DNA from: an uncultured Lentisphaeraceae bacterium
GTDB lineage: Bacteria > Verrucomicrobiota > Kiritimatiellia > RFP12 > DVOR01
Reading direction: 5' to 3'
Assembly: GCA_937892925.1 (NCBI GenBank)
Contig: CALBHX010000005.1
Coordinates: 1 to 22,364 of the forward strand
DNA length: 22,364 bases
Shown here: one piece after another, positions 1 through 8,800 of the stretch
Layout of the letters: the number at the start of each line of letters is the position of its first letter
Numbering within the stretch: position 1 is the stretch's first letter
The notes under the pieces: generated by a model
What the model was told of the DNA's origin: nothing
Seen by the model: the letters and a program-made list of their open reading frames with translations, nothing else
Database searches by the model: none
Made by a program: the position numbers and the translations under genes

Positions 1-194
1 AGAACCCGCTCACGCTCGATTCGAAGGCTCCTACCAAGAAGTTCTCTGAAGTCCAGGCTCCTACGGAAAACCGCTTCAAGCAGTTGGCCAAGATGGATCC
101 TGCCGAGGCCAAAGAGCTTTTCGCAGAAGCGGATGCGTTCTATTCCCGCAAGTATGAATATCTTCAGGCGCTTGCGGCACTAAACGTTTACTAA
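1..194 (+). CDS. nifJ: Pyruvate:ferredoxin (flavodoxin) oxidoreductase, C-terminal end only
   Basis: The window opens inside this gene. The frame that ends at TAA 192-194 gives 63 residues beginning NPLTLDSKAPT and ending ALNVY. The pattern NPxxLDSKxP, then ENRF, then PAEAKELFAEAD and a final RKYEY is what I recall of the extreme C-terminus of single-chain PFOR/NifJ enzymes. These oxidatively decarboxylate pyruvate to acetyl-CoA and pass electrons to ferredoxin or flavodoxin in the cytoplasm of anaerobes. The TPP and Fe-S domains lie upstream of the window and cannot be checked. Tandem terminators follow directly, so it is the last gene of its transcript. The call rests on family pattern memory over a short stretch. 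Confidence 0.78.
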   Translation, partial: NPLTLDSKAPTKKFSEVQAPTENRFKQLAKMDPAEAKELFAEADAFYSRKYEYLQALAALNVY

Positions 195-250
195 GCCCCC
201 GCGTGGGCTTTTATCACAGGCGGTTCTCGCGCGAGAACCGCCTGTTTTTT
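193..250 (+). terminator. Tandem intrinsic terminators after nifJ
   Basis: Two hairpins follow one another. The first overlaps the stop codon: AAGCCC (193-198) pairs with GGGCTT (205-210), followed by a short T run. The second is a perfect 14-bp inverted repeat, CAGGCGGTTCTCGC (217-230) against GCGAGAACCGCCTG (231-244), followed by six T. The second is a strong Rho-independent terminator. Confidence 0.93.
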
Positions 251-930
251 ATCTCATATCCTCAACCTACACATCCATCCGTTCTTTTTACCTATTCCCC
301 AGCATCTTTCCCTGCCTCACCGCCCACTCATTCCACGGAGATTTCCCCCACCCCATGAGAACATGCCGAGGTACACCCAATCGATCTCTCGCCGAAAGTA
401 AATCCCAAAAGGAACGCTTGCCCCGAAGCAGCAATGCCCTTCACCTGTGAATATACATGTTTCGTGTTGATACCTAACATACAACACGCTTCGGCCACCG
501 CTTCACCTCTAACTCACAAAATCTAGCCGAAAAGAGCAGATACTTTCCACGTTGAAAAATCCAATTCTATTCTACCTCTTCTGCATGCTCCGGAGAGGAC
601 GTTCTCTGCTCACAACGCCACAACCACTCACCCACCCGCTCCAGGATTGCAGCAACCCGTAGAATTTGACCTTCAAGCACAACCTCATTCGCAGTGATTG
701 CATGCTTCACAATCACAACCGTTTCATAATATACAGATATCAAGCGCAACCCAATCTCAATACACCCCTACCGTCATTGAACAAAACACGCCGTTCAGCG
801 CCACCCATATTCTGAATTTTTCAGGGAACGTCTTTCTTCTGCCGCGCCGTAACACGGAAAGCGAATCAACGCCAAGGGTTATTCACCTCTTCACAAGTTT
901 AACGCGGCATTTTCAGCGTTTTCTCTTAAC
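251..930. other. Non-coding stretch between nifJ and the DUF1275 gene
   Basis: I see no convincing gene in these 680 bases. Composition is more A/C/T-rich than in the flanking genes. A 60-codon minus-strand frame (567-749, closed upstream by a stop near 773) reads plausibly (ETVVIVKHAITANEVV) but has no recognisable family and no clear ribosome binding site. A 7-bp inverted repeat, CGTGTTG (463-469) and CAACACG (482-488), is separated by 12 bases and could be an operator or small hairpin. The convergent arrangement (nifJ plus, DUF1275 minus) means the region mostly holds 3' ends. Confidence 0.5.
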
Positions 931-1626
931 TCAGGCTTTAACAGGCCGCCGGAAGAGAAGTTGGCAAACCACCAGTAGAAGCACCAGCGGGATCAGTAAG
1001 GTTGTTCCGGCATGCTCAGGGGCTGCTCTGCGGATACAGAGAACGCCCAGGGCGGCGCCGCCAAGAAAACAGAGCACAACCCCAAAGGTATGATGAAAGC
1101 GATATTTAGCGTTGGGGTCATGCGTCTGGCGCCATGTCAGCCACCCCTCTACCGTGGAGCGCAGATTTCCGGTGCACATCGTCGTAGCAAGGGCATGGCC
1201 ATGAACTTTTCGAAAGCTTTGCACCTGCAGGGCACACAACAGCGAAATAGCCGTATTTACCAGGGCATCCTGCTGCCCCTGCCCAAATTGTACGCAAAGA
1301 ATGAGAATCAGGACTTCGAGGAAAAGGATCCACTGACGCCAATGCAAAGCACGATTGAACTTCTGCTTTTTACGAACAAACTCAACGCAGCCAATTCCGA
1401 CGATAAAGGCGAGAATGGGGAAGAGATAATGAACGACTCCGGAGAGATTACCCTGTGCCAGCGAGATGCCGAGCAGCACAATATTGCCCGTCTGCGCATT
1501 AGCAAAGACATGTCCGTGCACCAGATAGGTGAAAGCATCCAGAAACCCGCCGACACAGGCCAGCAACGCGCCTACGCGGAAGGATTCAGACATTTGGCGT
1601 TCAACGGTATTGGCGGCGTTATTCAT
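931..1626 (-). CDS. DUF1275 (YoaK-type) integral membrane protein
   Basis: 231 residues. The N-terminus SESFRVGALLACVGGFLDAFTYL and the later AQTGNIVLLG are hallmarks of the DUF1275/YoaK family, inner-membrane proteins of unknown function. Several hydrophobic helices are visible (about residues 17-35, 66-85, 98-115, 180-200 and 208-225), with a second G-N motif (CTGNLRSTVEG) in the middle, as usual for the family. The start codon overlaps the stop of the upstream YdeI-like gene as ATGA, which suggests translational coupling. I see no Shine-Dalgarno sequence, so the ATG at residue 12 (MSESFR) is an alternative start. It is probably the last gene of an argG-ydeI-DUF1275 transcript. Confidence 0.88.
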   Translation of the reverse strand: MNNAANTVERQMSESFRVGALLACVGGFLDAFTYLVHGHVFANAQTGNIVLLGISLAQGNLSGVVHYLFPILAFIVGIGCVEFVRKKQKFNRALHWRQWILFLEVLILILCVQFGQGQQDALVNTAISLLCALQVQSFRKVHGHALATTMCTGNLRSTVEGWLTWRQTHDPNAKYRFHHTFGVVLCFLGGAALGVLCIRRAAPEHAGTTLLIPLVLLLVVCQLLFRRPVKA

Positions 1627-2228
1627 AACGAAAAGCGGGCGGCCGATGCAGGCATCTCAGCGGGCAGCAAACGGCCGTAATCATGCCAAAGGCCAAACAG
1701 TTCCCCCCGAGCGGACGCTTCAATCAGTTTCTGAAGCCGGGCTGCAAACAGCGCAGGGTGAGATTTTTTGATTTGAATCGTATCCAGGCGAACACACTGA
1801 TAGAGCCTTGGGAAGCGGCAGAAATGTTTCCACGCCGCTGCGTTTGCCTGTAAGGCACGTACAACCTCCGGATCCGGCCGAAACGCCTCAGGCGAAAGGT
1901 CTGGCAGCACGGCAGCTCCGGCAGGCGTCATCAACCCCAGGCCGATCAGCCTCCGGCAACGTGCCTTATTCAACTCAGACCATGCGCTTCCTGGGCGTCG
2001 AGGCGAAAACCGCTGCAAGGTGTCGCCGCCGCACTGCCGTTTGGTTGTACTGTCAATCCAACCAAAGCAGAGCGCCTCTTCCACCGCATCCAGATAGGCA
2101 AACATTCCCGCAGCCGGGCGTCCGCGCTTGACGGCGATCCAGCATTCTTTTGCACGGGCATGGTTCGCCGCAAGCCAGGCGCGAAACGTCTGGCGGTTAT
2201 AGATACCTGGCGTTACCGTGATCTTCAT
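1623..2228 (-). CDS. YdeI/OmpD-associated family protein (bacteriocin-protection type)
   Basis: 201 residues starting MKITVTPGIYNRQTFRAWL. The blocks FRAWLAANHARAKECWIAVKRG, AVEEALCFGWIDSTTKR, RFSPRRPGSAWSELNKAR and, in the C-terminal part, IQIKKSHPALF match the YdeI/OmdA family. Members are cytoplasmic or periplasm-associated proteins of poorly defined role, sometimes annotated as bacteriocin protection. I chose the ATG at 2228 rather than the upstream in-frame ATG because GGAGA lies 5 bases before it and family similarity begins there. The 78 bases between argG and this gene contain no obvious terminator, so co-transcription with argG is likely. Its stop overlaps the next start by four bases. 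There is no visible functional link to arginine synthesis. Confidence 0.85.
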   Translation of the reverse strand: MKITVTPGIYNRQTFRAWLAANHARAKECWIAVKRGRPAAGMFAYLDAVEEALCFGWIDSTTKRQCGGDTLQRFSPRRPGSAWSELNKARCRRLIGLGLMTPAGAAVLPDLSPEAFRPDPEVVRALQANAAAWKHFCRFPRLYQCVRLDTIQIKKSHPALFAARLQKLIEASARGELFGLWHDYGRLLPAEMPASAARFSL

Positions 2229-2306
2229 GCGTTCTCCAAAGCAAACGCGCCCGCCCGACATGCGGACAGGCGCGCCATGCAGTTGAGACCTGCCGCCCAA
2301 AAGGGT

Positions 2307-3548
2307 TTAACGGCCTTCAATCTGCCCGGAGAGGGCAAGCATCCGCGCCTCAACAGACTGAATTTCCGCGAAGCCCTGCGAGCTAACGGGGTTCACGCCA
2401 TCGGAGGCCTCCATGGAGCTGTCGGCCTCATTGTAAATACTGTGCGGGCAATGCGTAAGGCTGTCAAAGAAGATGTTACCTTTGTAAAGGCTCAACCCCA
2501 CAGTGCCGTCAGCATACTGCGCGAAGGTGTCGATCGCATTACGTGCAGCCACGGTGGTAGGGTCGTAATAACGGCCGTCATATATCTGATCAGAGACAAG
2601 TTTGGAGAGCTGACCGAAGAACAGGGTCGCACGGCGATCCATCGTGGCCTGATAGACGTAACGAATGGCCGAGCCCAGGAGCTCCATGCCGGGAGCTTCA
2701 TAAACACCGCGGCTCTTGGTGCCGATAATGCGGTTCTCAAGCGCATGCTTCATGCCAATGCCGTTGCGGCCGCCGATTTCGTTGGCGAGCATCATGGCTT
2801 CGAGCGGCGTAACGTCTTTCCCGTTGATCTGAACGGGGCGCCCCTTGGCAAAGCGAATGGTCACCTTTTCAACCTTGTCGGGTGCCTGCCAGGGCCATAC
2901 ACCCATGGTCGGCTCAACAATTGTCATCGAAGTTTCCATGCTCTCCAGATCTTCCGCCTCATGGGAAAGCCCGGCCATGTTCGCATCAGTGGAATACTTC
3001 TTTTTACCGCCGGCAAAGGCCACGATTCCGAACTGAGCAAGATAATCCACCATTTGCGTACGCCCCGGGAACCGCTTGAGCAGCCCGGCATCACGCCATG
3101 GCGAATAGACTTTCATTTCAGGAGCGAAAACGTTGGTATAACGCTCAATGCGCATCTGATCATTGCCGCGCCCGGTGGCACCGTGTACGAGCACCTGCAC
3201 GCCCCGCTTCTTCATCTCGGGAATCAAGCCCTTAATGGTGACCGCGCGCCCGATACCGGTGGAATTCCAGTATCCGCCATCATACATGGCCTGGCACTTA
3301 ATGGCCTCCAGGCAGGCATCGGCCATCTCGTTGCGCAAATCCACAATCACGGTTTCAATTCCGGTGGGCGCCATCCGCTTGGCCACATCATTGATATCCT
3401 TCTCATCGGGCTGGCCGATACCGCCGGTGAAGCCAATCACCTTCACCCCGGCTTCCATCATCACCTTCGCGATTGTGCGCGAATCCAACCCGCCCGACAC
3501 ACAGGTGCCGGCAACCAGACCCTTAAGGTCTTCCAAAACCATCGCCAT
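2307..3548 (-). CDS. argG: Argininosuccinate synthase
   Basis: 413 residues. It ligates citrulline and aspartate with ATP to give argininosuccinate in arginine biosynthesis (cytoplasmic, normally a tetramer). The ATP pyrophosphatase P-loop SGGLDS is at residues 18-23. GQPDEKD, the citrulline/aspartate loop HGATGRGNDQMR, KVYSPWRD, YSTDANMAGLSHEAEDLE, GGRNGIGM and KSRGVYEAPGMELL are all present, so the enzyme looks complete. AAGGAG sits 7 bases before the ATG at 3548; an in-frame ATG two codons later is possible. The P-loop is SGGLDSR where ArgG more often has SGGLDTS; the residue change keeps the general PP-loop pattern. A TATACT box lies 35 bases upstream. No argH or other arg gene is in the window. 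Confidence 0.97.
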   Translation of the reverse strand: MAMVLEDLKGLVAGTCVSGGLDSRTIAKVMMEAGVKVIGFTGGIGQPDEKDINDVAKRMAPTGIETVIVDLRNEMADACLEAIKCQAMYDGGYWNSTGIGRAVTIKGLIPEMKKRGVQVLVHGATGRGNDQMRIERYTNVFAPEMKVYSPWRDAGLLKRFPGRTQMVDYLAQFGIVAFAGGKKKYSTDANMAGLSHEAEDLESMETSMTIVEPTMGVWPWQAPDKVEKVTIRFAKGRPVQINGKDVTPLEAMMLANEIGGRNGIGMKHALENRIIGTKSRGVYEAPGMELLGSAIRYVYQATMDRRATLFFGQLSKLVSDQIYDGRYYDPTTVAARNAIDTFAQYADGTVGLSLYKGNIFFDSLTHCPHSIYNEADSSMEASDGVNPVSSQGFAEIQSVEARMLALSGQIEGR

Positions 3549-3582
3549 GTTTAAACTCCTTGACTGGGTTAAAAACGTCCAA

Positions 3583-3588
3583 AGTATA
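3583..3588 (-). promoter_or_regulatory. Probable -10 box of the argG promoter
   Basis: TATACT reads on the minus strand at 3588-3583, giving a predicted start near 3576 and a leader of about 28 bases that holds the AAGGAG ribosome binding site. The -35 region is poor (GTGGAC at 16-bp spacing is the nearest). I see no recognisable ARG-box palindrome. Confidence 0.5.
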
Positions 3589-3850
3589 CCACAATTGTCC
3601 AGGCGTCCACTTGACCCCTCGGCAGCCGCAGAGCGGTGCCCTATTGAACCCGCCCCGGCTTTAACGCAAAGCCGCACCAAGTTTGCGCTCAACCCGCCCC
3701 AGACCCGCCGCAATCCGGGAACAGCCCTTTCGGGAACCTCCGCGAGAGAGATCGCCCCTGTCTTGATCTGCCGCAGCCGTGCTTTCTCTGCCTCCCTATT
3801 CCTCTCCCGGGCGTTTGACGTCTTAGGACAGGCTTTTCACAAAAAAGGGG
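3589..3850. other. Non-coding spacer between argG and the tRNA operon
   Basis: Divergent intergenic region of about 260 bases with no convincing gene. Long open frames crossing it on either strand are extensions of, or shadows opposite, argG. It contains a repeat unit at 3647-3700 (listed separately). Confidence 0.6.
3647..3700. repeat. Intergenic repeat, copy 1
   Basis: The unit reads AACCCGCCCC (3647-3656), 10 bases, CAAAGCCG (3667-3674), 16 bases, then AACCCGCCCC (3691-3700). The same blocks with the same spacings recur at 22263-22312. Counting aligned bases by eye gives 22 of 28 identical over the first two blocks and about 35 of 50 over the unit. In this copy GGCTTT and AAAGCC (3657-3662 and 3668-3673) can form a small hairpin. 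Confidence 0.55.
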
Positions 3851-3879
3851 TTGCGCTCACAAATGACATTTGCTATACT
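3851..3879 (+). promoter_or_regulatory. Promoter of the tRNA-Met/tRNA-Asn operon
   Basis: TTGCGC (3851-3856), a 17-bp spacer, and TATACT (3874-3879), 18 bases before the mature 5' end of tRNA-Met. The -35 hexamer, the spacer length and the TTTGC directly before the -10 recur at the tRNA-Pro promoter (22101-22129), which supports the assignment. Confidence 0.8.
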
Positions 3880-3897
3880 TCCCGCGTTTTCCGTTTT

Positions 3898-3973
3898 GGC
3901 GGGTTAGCTCAGTTGGTAGAGCAGCGGAATCATAATCCGCGTGTCGGGGGATCGTGACCCTCACCCGCCACCA
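3898..3973 (+). tRNA. tRNA-Met (CAU), probably elongator
   Basis: Acceptor GGCGGGT (3898-3904) pairs with ACCCGCC (3963-3969), discriminator A, encoded CCA. The D arm is normal. Anticodon stem GCGGA/TCCGC encloses loop ATCATAA with anticodon CAT. The T stem GGGGG/CCCTC encloses ATCGTGA, an abnormal T-loop: position 54 is A and 58 is T, the reverse of the near-universal T54 and A58, and position 60 is A. The perfect first acceptor pair (G-C) argues against an initiator. A CAU anticodon could also be the lysidine-modified Ile2 tRNA; sequence alone does not settle this. Confidence 0.9.
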
Positions 3974-3990
3974 ACTTGGAAAACAGCCAT

Positions 3991-4065
3991 TCCGAAGTGG
4001 CGCAGTGGTAGCGCAGGTGACTGTTAATCACTTGGTCGCAGGTTCGAATCCTGCCTTCGGAGCCA
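3991..4065 (+). tRNA. tRNA-Asn (GUU)
   Basis: Acceptor TCCGAAG pairs with CTTCGGA, discriminator G, encoded CCA. D stem GCGC/GCGC, anticodon stem GGTGA/TCACT with loop CTGTTAA (anticodon GTT), T arm GCAGG-TTCGAAT-CCTGC. All canonical. It follows tRNA-Met after 17 bases and shares its promoter and terminator. Confidence 0.98.
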
Positions 4066-4070
4066 CTTTC

Positions 4071-4104
4071 GCCTTCAGGTTTTCGCCTGAAGGCTTTTTA
4101 TTTT
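4071..4104 (+). terminator. Intrinsic terminator of the tRNA operon
   Basis: GCCTTCAGG (4071-4079) pairs with CCTGAAGGC (4086-4094) around a 6-base loop, followed by TTTTTATTTT. Confidence 0.95.
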
Positions 4105-4332
4105 CACGAAACCGTATTCGCCGGCAATTCCTGCCTGAAAGACAACCTTCCAGTGCGTGGGGTGCCGCGTCCATGCGGGCCGAAAAAGAATCCCGGTGCC
4201 AAACATCATTCACCCCTTGTCTTTCTCAGCGTAAATCCAAGAACCACCGCGAAGGAAAGATGTTTTCGACACCCCAGACGGAAGTATGGTGAAAGCGACG
4301 ATCCTGCCGTCATTTTGGTAGACTGTTGCATT

Positions 4333-5847
4333 ATGGAAAATCAATTGACACCCAGACGGACGGTTGTGATTGTGGGGCGCCCCAATGTGGGAAAGTCTGC
4401 CCTGTTTAACCGAATTGCCAACCGCCGCATTGCGATTGTACACGATCAGAGCGGGGTAACGCGGGATCGAATTGTCCGCGAGGTTTCGTGGAATGACGAG
4501 CGGTTTCACTTAGTAGACACCGGTGGAATCCGCCTATTTGACGGCACACGGGAAAAGAACGTGATTGAAATGGCCGTGCGCGATCAGGTGGATGTTGCAA
4601 TGGCAGACGCGGCAGCGATCATTCTGGTGGTAGATGTCCTAGCTGGGCTTCAGCCGGCGGATGAAGAAGTGGCGCGGCTGGTACACAAGAGCGGACGGCC
4701 ATGCTTCCTGGCGGTGAATAAATGCGACTTACCGCAGCATGAGGCCGGTGCACACGACTTTGACCGACTGCCCTTCCCCGCTTTCACTGTTTCGGCGCAG
4801 CATAACCGCGGCATAGATGAACTCATGGCTGCAGTGGTGAAAGCCCTGCCGCCCCGAAGCGCAGAGGAGGAAAAAGCCGACGCGAAGCCGCTTCGGGTGG
4901 CGATTGTGGGGCGCCCGAACGCAGGCAAAAGCAGCTATGTAAACCGTTTGCTGCGCAGCGATCGGGTGATCGTAAGCGATGTAGCGGGCACCACGCGCGA
5001 TTGTGTAGACGTGCCCTTTACCATCGGCGCGGGGGCATCGGCGCGGCATTACACGCTGGTGGATACGGCAGGCATGCGGCATGTGCACAAAATCGACTCC
5101 TCGGTGGAGCGGTTTTCGCTTTTCCGCAGTGAAGAGGCGGTCAAGGAATGCGACGTAGCGGTGTTGGTGATGGACGCGGAGATCGGCCCCACCACGCAGG
5201 ATAAATTTATCGCCTCAATGATCCAACGGGAGGCCAAAGCCTGCGTCATGCTGGTAAACAAATGGGACTTGGCGCGGGCAAAGGGTTATACGGAGACGGC
5301 AGCCATTGCGCACCTGCGGGAGATGCTGCCTTATCTGCGCCATGTACCGGTGGTGTTCATGAGTGCCCAGGACGGCTACAACGTGCGCAACAGTATTGAG
5401 GCGATTGATCGTGTGGCGGAGCATCAACGGCGTGTATTGCCTACTGGCGTGCTGAACCGAACGTTGGCCAACGCGCTGGCGCGCGTGCAGCTGCCAGGCA
5501 AAAACGGGCATCATCTGCGCTTCCATTATGCCACCCAAACAGGCGCTAACCCGATGATTCTGCGCTTCTTCGTGAATGATGCCCGGCTGGTAACCAAGCC
5601 GTTCCAGGATTTTCTCATCCGTAACATTCGTGAAGCATTCGACTTAGAAGGCGCTGCCATTATTCTGCAGTTCCGCTCGCGTGTGAAACCCGAAGGGAAA
5701 CCCTCCGGTGAAGCCTCCGACACGGCCGAAGAGGAAACGTCACCTAAACGGCGGCCATTGCCGCATCCGCGTAAACGCGCTCAATCCGAACGCAAGACGG
5801 CCGGGCGAAACAATCTGACACCTAAGTCGCACCGTCCGAGAAAGTAA
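4333..5847 (+). CDS. der: Ribosome-assembly GTPase Der (EngA)
   Basis: 504 residues with two tandem GTPase domains, the defining feature of Der, which acts in 50S subunit maturation. Domain 1 has G1 GRPNVGKS at 15-22, a DTGG switch II and NKCD. Domain 2 has G1 GRPNAGKS at 193-200, DTAGMRH and NKWD. A KH-like domain follows (FVNDARLVTKPFQDFLIRNIREAF). The last 60 or so residues form a very basic Pro/Lys/Arg tail beyond the KH domain, as in some homologues. The reading frame is open further upstream, but similarity begins at the chosen ATG (MENQLTPRRTVVIVG). No clear Shine-Dalgarno precedes it; a weak TAGACT lies 9 bases upstream. It is the first gene of a plus-strand run, with the next gene 7 bases after its stop. 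Confidence 0.97.
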   Translation: MENQLTPRRTVVIVGRPNVGKSALFNRIANRRIAIVHDQSGVTRDRIVREVSWNDERFHLVDTGGIRLFDGTREKNVIEMAVRDQVDVAMADAAAIILVVDVLAGLQPADEEVARLVHKSGRPCFLAVNKCDLPQHEAGAHDFDRLPFPAFTVSAQHNRGIDELMAAVVKALPPRSAEEEKADAKPLRVAIVGRPNAGKSSYVNRLLRSDRVIVSDVAGTTRDCVDVPFTIGAGASARHYTLVDTAGMRHVHKIDSSVERFSLFRSEEAVKECDVAVLVMDAEIGPTTQDKFIASMIQREAKACVMLVNKWDLARAKGYTETAAIAHLREMLPYLRHVPVVFMSAQDGYNVRNSIEAIDRVAEHQRRVLPTGVLNRTLANALARVQLPGKNGHHLRFHYATQTGANPMILRFFVNDARLVTKPFQDFLIRNIREAFDLEGAAIILQFRSRVKPEGKPSGEASDTAEEETSPKRRPLPHPRKRAQSERKTAGRNNLTPKSHRPRK

Positions 5848-5854
5848 TCGGCGC

Positions 5855-8800
5855 ATGGAAACGCCGGCAGCGCATTCAAGCATACGTTCCGGTTTTCTGC
5901 GGGCCTCCGCAGGAAGCGGCAAGACGTATGCTCTGGCAACCCGGTTTTGTCAATTACTGATGGCGCGGGAAAGACCGGAGTCAATCTGTGCGCTGACGTT
6001 TACGCGGGCGGCCACACGGGAGATTTTCAGCAAAGTAATTGCGCGCCTGCTTGATACGAAGGATGTCCTGAAGACGCCGCCTGGCGGGTTGAGCCGAGAA
6101 GAAGCACTGGATCGGGTATTGGAGGCGCTGCCCAAGCTTCAGATTGCAACGATTGATGCGTTTACTTCGCGGGTGGCAAGACTCTTTGCCTATGAGCTTG
6201 GGCTGAATCCGGACTTTTCTCTCTATGATGACGGCGGCGCGGAGGGTAAGACCGTGCTGCGGGAAGTAGTTTGGCGAGCCATGCGGATAACCCGGCGGCG
6301 GTCCGCGATGGCCTTGCTTCGACAATTCAATATTCAAACGGCCGGGATGTCGCCATCACAATCGCTGCTGCAACGGCTTCAAGGGGTCATTGAAACATAT
6401 GGAGCCCTCATGGAAGCGCACCCCCAAGGCTGGGGGGATCTCTCTGCTCTGGGAGAGGATCTGCCGGCCTGTCTGGACGATCGTTTAGGTACGTGGCAGG
6501 AACTGAATGCGCTTCCGGAGCGGATGGCCGGAAAGGGAACGCCTTCGGAGACGACCCTAGAGAAGTTTCATGCGCTCCTGACGGATTATCGGCCAGACCT
6601 TGAATCGGCAGCCGCCTTAAAAGCTCAGCCGGGGTTTAGCACGGTGCTTCAGAAACTAAACGACATGGCCGAAGCGGGGTACTTCGCCGCACGAAAGAAT
6701 GCGCCCAAAACGTCATTACCGCTGGATCGTGCGGCCGTGCAGAGCGCCCTGGCGTTGAGGGAGGACGTTCTCGCGCGGGATTTGGAGCAGACAGCAAAGG
6801 AAACACGTGCTTTGGCACAAGCCGTTCGGGCACTGAACGGAGCTTCTGCGGCCTTTATACGGGAAACGGGGCGAATGAGTTTTACCCAGCTGACCAACGC
6901 CTTGGCTCAGGCGCTCGGAAACGGTATGGGGTTGACCCTGTCGCCCACAGATTCTGATCGGTTGTATGTTTCGTATCGGCTGGACACGGCCATTCGGCAT
7001 TTGATGATCGATGAGTTTCAAGATACTAGCAAGGCTCAATGGCAAGTGCTTTCAGGGCTGGCGCACGAACTGGCTGAAAATCCGGAGCGGACATTCTTCT
7101 ATGTAGGAGACGTAAAGCAATCGATTTACGGCTGGCGAGGGGGAGATGCCACGTTGTTTGGAGATTTCACCCGAGTGCCAAAAGTGGAAGAATTTGCCGA
7201 GTTGGCAGAATCTCATCGCTCCTGCCCGGCAGTGATTCGTCTGGTGAATCAAGCGCTTTCGTTCCCGAAGGCGGCATTAGAAACCTGCGAGCCATGGCAG
7301 CGCCCGATCTTACAGACGTGGCGCACCGAATGGCAGCGGGGAAAACACCGTGCGCATAACCAGAAGGCGCCAGGCTACGCGGCCATGATGACCCTGCCGG
7401 GAGATCAGCAGCGAGCGTGGATGGAAGTTTTGGCCGATGTGATTGCGGCACGGTGGCGAATGCTCAAGGATAAGCATTTAAGCATGGCCGTACTCGCAGC
7501 ACAGAACAAGATTTTTCAGGGAACCGCCGAGGAGCCGGGGCTTCTGGAAATGTTGCGCGCCCGAAACGTGGCATGTGCCATGGATGGGCGGCGGCGTATT
7601 GGGGAGACGCCTTTTGGGCAATTGATCACAGCGATGCTTCATTGGCTGGCCGACCCACGGGCAACCCTGTGGGGCGAAGTGGCTCGGCAGCTGGGTATGG
7701 TGTCAGGAAGTGACCGTGCCATATTAGGCGCCTGGAACCGAATCCTTGCAGCGAAGGGATATGCCGCGTGGCTGGATGAGCTTTTTGGCGCGAAGACGCC
7801 CATGCGCAAACGGCTTTCAAACTATGACGTGGAGGTTTTCGAAGCGGTTCGGGAAGTGCTGATGAAAGCCGATGCAGAAGTCATGGATCCGGCAGAGGCG
7901 GCAGAGGCCGTGCGCCAATGCGAAGTGCCCTGCCAGGCGGATGCGAATATGTTGAGCCTGATGACCATTCATCACTCCAAGGGGCTGACGTTTGATGTGG
8001 TGTTTACGATACTGAGCGGCGGACTGCTGAATGAAGCGAGCGTGCTCTACGAGACAGGAGCGGACTGGGTGCTTGAGCGCCCCTGTTTCAGGCAGACGTA
8101 TGACCGAGTAGCTGCGCTGCGTGAAGCGCAGGTTTCCCGGCAGACTACGCGATTCAGGGATGATTTGTGCGGGATTTATGTGGCCATTACCCGGGCACGA
8201 AGTGAACAGTTAGTGTTCGTTCCTGAGAAAGAGTCTTCCCTGTGGAGTAAGCGGGGCGGTATCATTTTCCCACAATTAGCCAACGCGGAAGACACAGCAG
8301 AAACTGTATGGGGGCCGGACGGGACAGACGTGGCCTATGCCACGGGGGACGCACAGTGGTGGCAGGGCGTCCAGGCACGGCAACAACAGGAAACGCCGAC
8401 AGAGGCGACGGCATCCTGGCAGATTGCAGCGGAAGAACCTGCGGTGGAGGTGGAAATCCCCTCCGATCGGGCTCAGGAAATGTCGGTAGCCGAATGGTTC
8501 GAGGCTGCCGAACCGAAGCGTCCGCAGGCAAGGCAGTTTGGAATTTCCGAACATTTGCGCCTGGCTGACGTGGCGTGGAGTGATACGCCGCCCCGGGGAC
8601 TTTTCCCGGAGGTATTTCGCAAGCCTGACGAACCCTGCGAACTGTGGCGTGAACGGACGTTTTGTGTATGCCTTTCGGAAACCAAACCGTTGCGGTATAT
8701 TGCCGGGCAGTTCGACCGGGTTCACCTATTCCCGCAATCGAAGCGAGCGGTTATTTATGACTTCAAAACGTCACGGGAAGCAGCCCTAACGCCAGCTTAT

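Noticed and set aside
567..749. Minus-strand 60-codon open frame with protein-like sequence
   Set aside because: No recognisable family, no clear ribosome binding site, isolated in a low-coding region. Kept only as a remark in the intergenic entry.
3163..3957. Plus-strand open frame opposite argG running into tRNA-Met
   Set aside because: It is antisense to a clear argG gene and overlaps a tRNA; its sequence has no protein-family character.
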